Positions 1 to 6,183 of a DNA stretch of 7,931 bases are shown here, piece after piece. Position 1 is the first letter of the stretch. The number at the start of each line of letters is the position of its first letter. Below the pieces are notes generated by a model. It was not told the DNA's origin. It made no database searches and was given only the letters and a program-made list of their open reading frames with translations. This DNA comes from Pseudomonadota bacterium (GTDB lineage: Bacteria; Pseudomonadota; Gammaproteobacteria; Burkholderiales; Burkholderiaceae_C): contig JAEWVY010000282.1 of assembly GCA_023396625.1 (NCBI GenBank), positions 1 through 7,931 of the forward strand, in the 5' to 3' direction. A program made the translations under genes and the position numbers.

Positions 1-53
1 ACCTGGTACAGAGCGCGGGCCTGTCCGCCGCACCCCGGCTCGACGCGCTCTGA
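1..53 (+). CDS. 3' end of an unidentified gene (partial)
   Basis: Reading from base 3, an open frame gives 16 residues (LVQSAGLSAAPRLDAL) and then a TGA at 51-53. Base composition is coding-like, and a gene converging on glnB here would leave a 30-bp gap to the glnB stop. The fragment is too short to assign to any family. It could equally be a chance open frame at the window edge, so only the possibility of a gene end is claimed. Confidence 0.35.
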   Translation, partial: LVQSAGLSAAPRLDAL

Positions 54-83
54 CTTTTCGCGCGCCGTTCGACACCCGCGCCC

Positions 84-422
84 TCAGACCGCCGTTTCGT
101 CTTCCTCGCCGGTGCGGATGCGCACGACGCGCTCCACCTCGGTCACGAAAATCTTGCCATCCCCGATCTTCCCTGTGCGGGCGGCCCGGACGATGGCTTC
201 CACGCAGCGATCCACATCCCCCCCCTTGACGACCACCTCGACCTTGACCTTGGGCAGGAAGTCCACCACATACTCGGCGCCCCGATACAGTTCGGTATGC
301 CCCTTCTGGCGACCAAAACCCTTGACCTCGGTCACGGTCAGGCCGGTCACGCCACATTCGGCCAGGGCCTCGCGGACTTCCTCGAGCTTGAACGGTTTGA
401 TGACGGCGGTAATCTGTTTCAT
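84..422 (-). CDS. glnB: Nitrogen regulatory protein PII (GlnB type)
   Basis: PII is a trimeric cytoplasmic signal protein that reads 2-oxoglutarate and ATP/ADP and, through uridylylation, glutamine; it controls glutamine synthetase adenylylation, NtrB and other targets. The product is 112 residues, the standard PII length, when started at MKQITAVIKPFK; an upstream in-frame Met at 488 lies inside nadE and is rejected. A GGAA a few bases upstream of the ATG can serve as ribosome binding site. The T-loop has the full KGFGRQKGHTELYRGAEY stretch with the uridylylation site Tyr51. The B-loop signature TGKIGDGKIFV spans 83-93, and the C-terminal RIRTGEED includes the nucleotide-binding Arg101 and Arg103; Lys90 is also present. 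It starts 29 bp after nadE on the same strand, so co-transcription is likely. No amtB is adjacent, which favours glnB over glnK, though the two are hard to separate by sequence alone. Confidence 0.95.
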   Translation of the reverse strand: MKQITAVIKPFKLEEVREALAECGVTGLTVTEVKGFGRQKGHTELYRGAEYVVDFLPKVKVEVVVKGGDVDRCVEAIVRAARTGKIGDGKIFVTEVERVVRIRTGEEDETAV

Positions 423-451
423 TCGGTTTCCGGTTCGATGTCGCTCGCGCC

Positions 452-2116
452 TCACGCGCGAAACTTGTTGGTAATAGGATAACGCCAATCCTTGCCGAAG
501 CTGCGGTGGGTCAGGCGAATACCCACGGGGGCTTGTCGCCGTTTGTATTCATTGATCTTGAGCAGTCGCGTGACCTTCTCGACATCGGCGCGGTCGAACC
601 CGGCGGCCACCAGGGCCTCGATGCCCTCGTCGTTCTCCATGTAGCGCTCGATGATGGCGTCGAGGATCTCATAGGGAGGCAGGCTGTCCTGGTCGACCTG
701 GCCCGGACGCAATTCGGCGCTGGGTGGCCGGGTGATGATGCGCTCGGGAATGGGGCTGGCCCCCATGCCATAGGGATCGTTGGCATTGCGCCAGCGCGCC
801 AGGCGAAAGACTGCGGTCTTGGCCAGGTCCTTGATCACCGCGAAGCCGCCGGCCATGTCGCCGTACAGCGTGCAGTAGCCGGTGGCCATCTCGCTCTTGT
901 TGCCCGTGGTCAGCACGATGGCGCCAAACTTGTTCGACAGCGCCATCAGCAAGGTGCCACGGATGCGGGCCTGGATGTTCTCCTCGGCGGTGTCTTCCGC
1001 CAATCCCTGGAACTGCGCCGCCAGGGCGGCCTTGAACCCCTCGAACAGCGGGGCGATCGAGATCTCCTCATGGCGCACGCCCAACCGCTCGGCCATGTCA
1101 CGCGCGTCGACCCAGCTGATGTCGGCGGTATAGGGCGACGGCATCATCACCGTGCGCACCCGCTCCGGGCCCAGCGCATCCACCGCGATGGCCAGCACCA
1201 GCGCCGAATCGATGCCGCCCGACAGGCCGATGATCACACCCGGGAAGCCGTTCTTGCCGACGTAGTCGCGCACACCCAGGACCAGCGCGTCCCACAGATC
1301 CGCATCGGGGGCACGTTCCGCTGCGATCGATGATTTAATTTCGATAGCACCATTCGACCAGCTGACGCTGGAAAAGAACAGATTTTCCTTAAAACTCGGC
1401 GCCCGGCCCGCCACCTGGCCATTGGCGGTCAGCGCGAACGAGTGCCCCTCGAACACCACCTCGTCCTGCCCGCCCACGAGATGGGCATAGACCATCGGCA
1501 AGCCGCAGTCGCGCACGCGCTCGCGCATCATGGCTTCACGTTCCCCCCCCTTGCCCACGTGGAACGGGGAGGCGTTGATGACCGCCAGCAGCTGGGCCCC
1601 GGCGGCGCGGGTCTCGCGCGCGGGGGCCTCGAACCAGGCGTCCTCGCAGATGAGCAGGCCCACCCGCACCCCCTCCACCTCGAACACGCAAGCACCCTCG
1701 CCCGGGGTGAAATAGCGGCGCTCGTCGAACACCTGGTAATTGGGCAGCTCGCGCTTGGCGTACGTGGCGATCAGCTCGCCCCCGCGCAGCACGCTGGCCG
1801 CGTTGCGGCGGTGGTGCACGGCCACGCTGCGCGTGCGCAGGCCATCTCCCGTGGGGTGACCGATGACCACCGTCATATCCTTTAGCCCCGCCAGCTCGCG
1901 GGCCACCGTTTTCACGGCATCATCGCAAGCGGCAATGAAGGCGGGGCGCAGGAACAGATCCTCGGCCGCGTAGCCGCAGATCGACAGTTCGGGCGTCAGC
2001 AGCAGCCGCGCGCCATGCGCATGGGCCTGGCGGGCCGCGTCGATGATGCGCCGCGCATTGCCCGCCATGTCGCCGACAACAAAATTGAGCTGGGCCACAC
2101 AGATATCGAGAGTCAT
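452..2116 (-). CDS. nadE: Glutamine-dependent NAD+ synthetase
   Basis: Catalyses the last step of NAD+ synthesis: ATP-dependent amidation of nicotinic acid adenine dinucleotide, using ammonia released from glutamine. The protein has 554 residues. The N-terminal nitrilase-type glutaminase domain (about 1-240) has a complete Glu-Lys-Cys triad: Glu43 (LLTPELSICGY), Lys121 (YAKRELPNYQVFDE) and Cys157 (LLICEDAW). The C-terminal synthetase domain (about 275-554) carries the PP-loop GLSGGIDSA at 297-305 and TTGNKSEMATGY further on. The start chosen is the ATG at 2116, giving MTLDICVAQLNFVVGD, which matches how the family begins; a start at 2215 would add 33 low-complexity residues. No strong Shine-Dalgarno is visible. 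The linker between the domains (about 241-264, SFKENLFFSSVSWSNGAIE and onward) is coded by an AT-rich stretch that matches a repeat also found in the neighbouring DUF482 gene. Active-site motifs are intact, so the enzyme is probably functional. Confidence 0.96.
   Translation of the reverse strand: MTLDICVAQLNFVVGDMAGNARRIIDAARQAHAHGARLLLTPELSICGYAAEDLFLRPAFIAACDDAVKTVARELAGLKDMTVVIGHPTGDGLRTRSVAVHHRRNAASVLRGGELIATYAKRELPNYQVFDERRYFTPGEGACVFEVEGVRVGLLICEDAWFEAPARETRAAGAQLLAVINASPFHVGKGGEREAMMRERVRDCGLPMVYAHLVGGQDEVVFEGHSFALTANGQVAGRAPSFKENLFFSSVSWSNGAIEIKSSIAAERAPDADLWDALVLGVRDYVGKNGFPGVIIGLSGGIDSALVLAIAVDALGPERVRTVMMPSPYTADISWVDARDMAERLGVRHEEISIAPLFEGFKAALAAQFQGLAEDTAEENIQARIRGTLLMALSNKFGAIVLTTGNKSEMATGYCTLYGDMAGGFAVIKDLAKTAVFRLARWRNANDPYGMGASPIPERIITRPPSAELRPGQVDQDSLPPYEILDAIIERYMENDEGIEALVAAGFDRADVEKVTRLLKINEYKRRQAPVGIRLTHRSFGKDWRYPITNKFRA
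1331..1396 (+). repeat. AT-rich dispersed repeat, copy A (inside nadE)
   Basis: An AT-rich island in otherwise GC-rich coding sequence. The core at 1343-1375 starts with GATAGCA and ends with TGACGCTGGAAAA. It aligns without gaps to 3044-3076 with 26 of 33 identities, including GACCA in the middle. It is read in antisense by nadE, where it codes for part of the linker between the glutaminase and synthetase domains and does not break the frame. The flanking A/T runs (TTTAATTT before, TTTTCCTTAAAA after) are probably part of the element, but the outer limits are a guess. Confidence 0.7.
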
Positions 2117-2213
2117 GAGGATGCGGGAAAACGGATCGAACGACCAAGCCGCCGGGCCTGCACCCGGCGCGAATGCCGCCACGTCAGGCGGGCCGGCCCA
2201 GGTGCTGGACGGC
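2117..2213. promoter_or_regulatory. Divergent nadE / DUF482 intergenic region
   Basis: This 97-bp gap between the divergent starts should hold promoters for both genes. No convincing -35/-10 pair was seen. It contains a perfect 7-bp inverted repeat, CGCCGGG at 2150-2156 and CCCGGCG at 2163-2169, with a 6-base loop; it could be an operator or a leader hairpin, or chance in GC-rich DNA. If the DUF482 gene instead starts at the ATG at 2115, there is no gap and this stretch is coding. Confidence 0.35.
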
Positions 2214-3455
2214 ATGGGCTCGGGCGATTATGTCATCCGGGTCGCGGCTTCGCCGCTGGCCATCGACCCCGCGGCGTGGAACGCCCTGCTGGCCACGCAG
2301 GCCCACCCCACGCCGTTCATGCGCCACGAGTACCTTGCCGCCCTGCAGACCAGCGGCTGCGCCACGCCCGCCACGGGCTGGACGCCACGTTTCCTGACCC
2401 TGTGGCGGAACGGGCAACTCGCCGCCGCCTGCCCGCTGTACCTCAAGACCCATTCCCGGGGCGAATACGTTTTCGACTGGGCCTGGGCCCGCGCCTACGC
2501 GCAGCACGGCCTGGACTATTACCCCAAGGCGCTGGTCGCCGTCCCGTTCACCCCCGTGCCCGGCACGCGGTTGATGGCGCGGGACGGCGCGGCACGGGCG
2601 GCGCTGGTGCAGGCGCTGGTGGCCTGGTGCGCCCGGGAAAAGCTGTCGTCGCTGCACCTGCTCTTCGCCTCCGATGAAGACCTGTCCGCCTGCGCCCAGG
2701 CCGGACTAATGGGCCGCCAGACCGTGCAGTTCCACTGGACGAACCGGCCCTGGCCCGATTTCGAGACCTTCCTCGGCAGCCTGAGCCAGGACAAGCGCAA
2801 GAAAATCCGCCAGGAGCGCCGCAAGGTCGCGGACGCCGGCGTCACCTTCCGCTGGGCGCGCGGGCGCGACATCACCCCGGCAGACTGGGATGTCTTCCAC
2901 CGCTGCTACGAGCGCACCTACCTGGAGCATGGCAACGCCCCCTACCTGAACCGCGCCTTCTTCGACGCCACCGCGCAGGCCCTGCCGGCGCAGTGGCTGC
3001 TGTTCATCGCCGAGCGTCAGGGGCGGCCCATCGCATCAAGTTTGATAGCAATACAAGACCATTTGACGCTGGAAAATGCTAAAAATCATGGGGAATCCAT
3101 TGCCGACGAGGCCAGCGCCCTCCCCACTCGGCCGGAAGGCGTGACGCCGACCGCCTACGGCCGCTACTGGGGGGCGCTGGAACGCGTGGACTGCCTGCAT
3201 TTCGAGGCCTGCTACTACCAGCCGCTGCAGTGGTGCATGGCCCATGGCATCGCCCGTTTCGAGGGGGGCGCCCAAGGCGAGCACAAGATGGCGCGCGCCC
3301 TGCTTCCCGCGCGGACGGGCAGCGCCCACTGGCTCGCGCATCCGGCGTTCGCCGACGCGGTGGCTCGGTTTCTCGACCAGGAAGGCGCCGATGTGGAGGC
3401 CTACCTGGCGCACCTGGAGGCGCGCAGCCCGCTGCGCCAGCCTCCCCGCCCCTGA
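2214..3455 (+). CDS. FemAB-like / GNAT-fold protein (COG3146, DUF482)
   Basis: A member of the FemAB_like family (annotated as peptidogalycan biosynthesis or GNAT N-acetyltransferase; the true substrate is not established). Family motifs are clear along the protein: PFMRHEYLAALQTSGC, then TGWTPRFL, CPLYLKTHSRGEYVFDWAWA, YYPKALVAVPFTPVPGTRL, the basic LSQDKRKKIRQERRKV, and near the C-terminus YGRYWGALE, LHFEACYYQPLQWC and FEGGAQGEHKMARA. The ATG at 2214 gives 413 residues beginning where family members normally begin, with AGGTG 9 bases upstream. An in-frame ATG at 2115 would add 33 Gly/Ala/Pro-rich residues and overlap the nadE start codon. About 30 extra residues (roughly 278-312) lie between GRPIASSL and YGRYWG, where relatives as I recall them have only a short loop; the first half of this insert is encoded by AT-rich repeat copy B. 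The frame is intact. There is no signal peptide and the protein is probably cytoplasmic. Confidence 0.88.
   Translation: MGSGDYVIRVAASPLAIDPAAWNALLATQAHPTPFMRHEYLAALQTSGCATPATGWTPRFLTLWRNGQLAAACPLYLKTHSRGEYVFDWAWARAYAQHGLDYYPKALVAVPFTPVPGTRLMARDGAARAALVQALVAWCAREKLSSLHLLFASDEDLSACAQAGLMGRQTVQFHWTNRPWPDFETFLGSLSQDKRKKIRQERRKVADAGVTFRWARGRDITPADWDVFHRCYERTYLEHGNAPYLNRAFFDATAQALPAQWLLFIAERQGRPIASSLIAIQDHLTLENAKNHGESIADEASALPTRPEGVTPTAYGRYWGALERVDCLHFEACYYQPLQWCMAHGIARFEGGAQGEHKMARALLPARTGSAHWLAHPAFADAVARFLDQEGADVEAYLAHLEARSPLRQPPRP
3036..3102 (+). repeat. AT-rich dispersed repeat, copy B (inside the DUF482 gene)
   Basis: The core 3044-3076 (GATAGCA at 3044-3050, GACCA at 3057-3061, TGACGCTGGAAAA at 3064-3076) matches copy A at 26 of 33 positions without gaps. 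It is followed by more AT-rich sequence (TGCTAAAAATCATGG). Here it is read in sense by the host gene and codes for LIAIQDHLTLENAKNHG at about residues 277-293. Its composition differs sharply from the surrounding coding DNA. I recall similar TTTGATAGC-containing elements as common between genes in Comamonadaceae genomes, but cannot verify that here. Confidence 0.72.
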
Positions 3456-3456
3456 G

Positions 3457-3577
3457 ACGGATTTGCGTTCGATCCGTGAGAAACCGTTCGCACCGAGCTT
3501 GTCGAAGTGCCTGCACCGCCCAGGGCTTCGACATGCTCAGCCCGAACGGTGATTGATGCGCTCGAAAGCAAATCCGT
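3457..3577. repeat. Nested REP-like palindrome in a convergent gap
   Basis: The outer arms are a perfect 10-bp inverted repeat, ACGGATTTGC at 3457-3466 and GCAAATCCGT at 3568-3577, continued inward by a further matching TTCGA/TCGAA after one mismatch. Inside lies a long imperfect palindrome, 3483-3510 paired with 3523-3550 around a 12-base loop, with arms of the type ACCGTTCG..GAGC.TGTCGAAG. The inner core resembles the GTTCG..CTGAGC.TGTCGAA repeats that I recall as scattered widely through proteobacterial genomes. It fills most of the 151-bp gap between two converging stop codons. No T-run typical of a simple intrinsic terminator is present. Confidence 0.8.
3483..3550. terminator. Possible bidirectional terminator hairpin
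   Basis: The inner palindrome can form a stem of about 28 bp with a few mismatches from either strand. It starts 28 bp after the DUF482 gene stop and ends 56 bp beyond the stop of the opposing oxidoreductase gene. Its place between convergent genes suggests it stops or stabilises both transcripts. This is inferred from position and fold only; without a U-tract, Rho-independent activity is uncertain. Confidence 0.4.
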
Positions 3578-3606
3578 ATGAGTCCCCGCCCGCGGCCGAA
3601 GCCAGC

Positions 3607-4722
3607 TCAGCCCGGCATCAGCAGCCCGGCCACGTGCTCCCCGATCGCCAGGCAGCTCGTCAGCCCGGGCGATTCGATGCCGAACAGGTTCACCAGGCCG
3701 GCCACGCCGTGCACCGCGGGCCCCTGGATCAGGAAATCGGCCGCCGGCTGGCCCGGCCCGCTGATCTTGGGCCGGATGCCCGCATAGCCCGGCGTCAGCG
3801 CGCCGTCCGGGAGCGCGGGCCAGTATTTGCGAACCTCGGCGTAAAACCCCTCGCCCCGGTCCGGCGAAACCGTCAGGTCGTCCGCGGAGTCGACCCACTG
3901 CACGTCCGGCCCGAACTTCGCCTGCCCCCCCAGGTCCAGGGTCAGATGCACACCGAGGCCCGCGGCCTCGGGCACCGGATAGATCAGGCGCTGGAACGGT
4001 GACCGCCCGCGCAACGTGAAATAGTGGCCTTTGGCGAAATACATGTCGGGCACGTGGTGGGCCGCCAGTCCCGCAAAGCGCCGGGCCAGCGCCACAGCAC
4101 TCAGGCCAGCCGCGTTGACGACGGCGTTCGCGGCGATTTCCGTGCCATCGTGAGCTATCAATACAGTAGCATCCCGAGATTTACCGGTGCTGACAAACGC
4201 CTGTTTTATGCCGGAATTTACGGCCAGAAGCCCTCCGGCGCCCTGCAGGTCGCCCAGCAGGCTCAGCATCAGCGCGTGGCTGTCCAAGATGCCGGTGCTT
4301 GGCGAATGCACGGCGGCTTGACAAGCCAGTTGCGGCTCCAGCGCACGGGCTTCGTCGCCCGACAGCAGCACCAGATCGCGCACGCCGTTCACGGCGGCCT
4401 TCGCGAGCAGGGCCTGCAGCTGCGGCAGCTGGTCCGCCCGCGTGGCGACGATCAGCTTGCCACAGCGCCGGTGGGCGATTCCACGCTCGGCGCCATAGGC
4501 GTAAAGCAGTTCCCGGCCCCGCACGCACAAGCTGGCCTTGAGCGACCCCGCCGGGTAATAGAGCCCCGCGTGAATCACCTCGCTGTTGCGGGCGCTGGTG
4601 CCCGTGCCGAACGCCGACGCCTCCTCCAGGAGCAGCACCTCGCGCCCGCGCAACGCCAGCGCCCGCGCCACCGCCAGGCCCACCACGCCCGCGCCGATCA
4701 CCACCACATCCATCCGGTCCAT
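3607..4722 (-). CDS. FAD-dependent oxidoreductase, L-2-hydroxyglutarate oxidase-like
   Basis: A DAO-family flavoprotein of 371 residues. The N-terminal Rossmann motif VVVIGAGVVGLAVARAL (GxGxxG at 10-15) is followed by Glu33, the usual ligand of the FAD ribose. TSARNSEVIHAGLYYP at 42-57 and the C-terminal GIRPKISGPG, HGVAGLVNLFGIESPGL (about 332-354) are characteristic of the L-2-hydroxyglutarate dehydrogenase/oxidase (LhgO/YgaF) group, which oxidises L-2-hydroxyglutarate to 2-oxoglutarate. The exact substrate is inferred; a related 2-hydroxy acid or amine is possible. The ATG at 4722 has AGGAG three bases upstream, which is close; the ATG at 4713 would have the same AGGAG twelve bases upstream, so either start is possible. 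It lies 18 bp after the sensor kinase stop, so it probably belongs to the regulator-kinase operon. Residues about 168-190 are coded by a locally AT-rich stretch in a variable region of the fold. Confidence 0.85.
   Translation of the reverse strand: MDRMDVVVIGAGVVGLAVARALALRGREVLLLEEASAFGTGTSARNSEVIHAGLYYPAGSLKASLCVRGRELLYAYGAERGIAHRRCGKLIVATRADQLPQLQALLAKAAVNGVRDLVLLSGDEARALEPQLACQAAVHSPSTGILDSHALMLSLLGDLQGAGGLLAVNSGIKQAFVSTGKSRDATVLIAHDGTEIAANAVVNAAGLSAVALARRFAGLAAHHVPDMYFAKGHYFTLRGRSPFQRLIYPVPEAAGLGVHLTLDLGGQAKFGPDVQWVDSADDLTVSPDRGEGFYAEVRKYWPALPDGALTPGYAGIRPKISGPGQPAADFLIQGPAVHGVAGLVNLFGIESPGLTSCLAIGEHVAGLLMPG
4149..4217. repeat. Possible degenerate copy C of the AT-rich repeat
   Basis: An AT-rich island inside the oxidoreductase gene. 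It contains GCTATCA (the complement of TGATAGC in copy B) at 4154-4160, then GTAGCA, GCTGAC and CTGTTTTATG on the plus strand, in the same order as TAGCA, GCTGAC and ATTTT in copy A, but with different spacing. It does not align without gaps to copies A or B, so membership of the same family is tentative; composition and in-gene position are the main support. Confidence 0.35.
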
Positions 4723-4740
4723 GTGCTCCTGGCGCTCCTG

Positions 4741-6183
4741 TCAGATGGCGGGCCAAGTCACGATGGCGTCCAGCCCCTGCACCACGCCATCCGCCCCGAC
4801 CCGGTTTTCCAGCGACAACGTCGCCCGCATGCTTCGGGCGATGTCCTGGCAGATGGCCAGCCCCAGCCCCGAGCCCACGACACCCGGCGCGGTGGAAAAG
4901 GGCTGGAACAGATGTGCCCGCAGGGCCTCTCCGATGCCGGGCCCGCAGTCCCAGACCACGAGCCGGACCTCCCGCGGAGATCCCTCGATGCGAATGCCCA
5001 GTCTGGCGCGTTCCGGGCTGTGGCGAATCGCGTTCGTCAGCAGGTTGCCCACAAGCTCGCCGATCATCCAGCCGTAGCCCCGCACCGTCGCCGGCCCCAC
5101 CACGTCCACGCCCGCGTCGAGGTGGCGCGCGGCGATCATCGGCGCCAGCTGGAGCACGGCGTCCCGCGCAATGGCATCCAGCCGCAGGGACTCCATGGGC
5201 ATGCTCCCCGCGGCGGACTCGACCTTGGCCTTGTCGAGCAGCTGGTTGGTCAGGTGGGTCAACCGAGCCACTTGCCGCTGCAACTGCGGCAGGAGGAACC
5301 TGCCCTCCGCCGGCTCGTCCAGCGCGGACTGCAATTGCACGCTCAAGATGGCCAGTGGCGTGCGCAACTGGTGGGAAGCATCGGCCACGAAGCGCATCTG
5401 CTGCTCCCGCAGATGCTGCTGGCGCTGCAGCAGCGCGTTCATCTCGTCGATCACCGGCTGGAGTTCCTCCGGCCCCTGGCTGGCCAGTCGCGACACATCG
5501 TGCACATCGCGCGTCGCCAGTTCGCTTCGCAGCGCCCGCAAAGGCTCCATGCCGCGGCGCACCACGGCCCAGATCACCAGGGCAATCACCGCCAGCACGG
5601 CCAGTTGATGCCAGATCGCCTCATACAGCAGTGCCAGGGCCTGGCGCTCGCGCGTCTCCATCGACTCCGCGACCACGACCCGGACCACGCCCCGCCCTTC
5701 CGACCCTTCGATCGGCTGGCGGATGGCCACCGCCCGCATGCGCTGCCCCGCGACCCGGGTGACGTAATGGGTCGGGCGCAGCGAATCGGCCTCCTCGTCG
5801 ACACGCGGCCAGGGCAGCAGGGCATCCCCGGCAAGATGTTCGCCGGCAAACCCGGTCACGCGGTACATCATGCGGCTGCCCCCGCTGGCTTCGATGGCTT
5901 CGACCAGTGCCAACGGGACGTCCACCGACAGGCCGTCACGGTCCACTTTCAACAAATCACTGATCTGCCGGGCCGTGCCCAGCAACAAGCGGTCATGGGC
6001 CAGCCCAAGGGCCTCGTTGACGCCACGGTACACACTGAGGTTCTCCCCGACCAGGAACACCGAGATCGGCACCAGGGTCCAGACCAGCAGAAAGCGACGC
6101 AAGCGCCGTATCCGCCAGCGCGTGCGATGCACCGGCACGGCGGCGGCCGGTGCGGACGAAGCAGGCCGGGACAAGGCGCTCAC
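4741..6183 (-). CDS. Sensor histidine kinase, TctE/QseC-like
   Basis: Inner-membrane sensor kinase of 480 residues that should phosphorylate the response regulator encoded just upstream. A short Ala/Pro-rich and basic N-terminus leads to membrane segment 1 (about 31-46, FLLVWTLVPISVFLVG). A periplasmic domain of about 145 residues resembles the TctE N-terminal (2CSK_N) type. Membrane segment 2 (about 194-208) is followed by a HAMP-like linker with EPLRAL, then the H-box FVADASHQLRTPLAIL with His271. The ATPase domain has the N-box GNLLTNAIRHSP (Asn380, Asn384), G1 DCGPGIG (about 412-418) and G2 GSGLGLAI. Start: the GTG at 6183 overlaps the regulator TGA as GTGA, implying translational coupling; an upstream in-frame GTG at 6216 would add 11 residues. 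Neither has a clear ribosome binding site. All catalytic boxes are intact. The ligand is not known; TctE relatives respond to carboxylates. Confidence 0.93.
   Translation of the reverse strand: MSALSRPASSAPAAAVPVHRTRWRIRRLRRFLLVWTLVPISVFLVGENLSVYRGVNEALGLAHDRLLLGTARQISDLLKVDRDGLSVDVPLALVEAIEASGGSRMMYRVTGFAGEHLAGDALLPWPRVDEEADSLRPTHYVTRVAGQRMRAVAIRQPIEGSEGRGVVRVVVAESMETRERQALALLYEAIWHQLAVLAVIALVIWAVVRRGMEPLRALRSELATRDVHDVSRLASQGPEELQPVIDEMNALLQRQQHLREQQMRFVADASHQLRTPLAILSVQLQSALDEPAEGRFLLPQLQRQVARLTHLTNQLLDKAKVESAAGSMPMESLRLDAIARDAVLQLAPMIAARHLDAGVDVVGPATVRGYGWMIGELVGNLLTNAIRHSPERARLGIRIEGSPREVRLVVWDCGPGIGEALRAHLFQPFSTAPGVVGSGLGLAICQDIARSMRATLSLENRVGADGVVQGLDAIVTWPAI

Noticed and set aside
423..451. 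A separate promoter or terminator between nadE and glnB
   Set aside because: The gap is 29 bp, with no hairpin or promoter-like boxes visible; co-transcription is the simpler reading.
506..1333. A 275-codon plus-strand frame opposite nadE
   Set aside because: nadE on the other strand is complete with its catalytic triad and PP-loop; this frame has no recognisable motif.
2117..2215. A longer nadE start at 2215, adding 33 residues
   Set aside because: The added residues are Ala/Pro/Gly-rich and not family-like, while the ATG at 2116 gives the normal NadE N-terminus.
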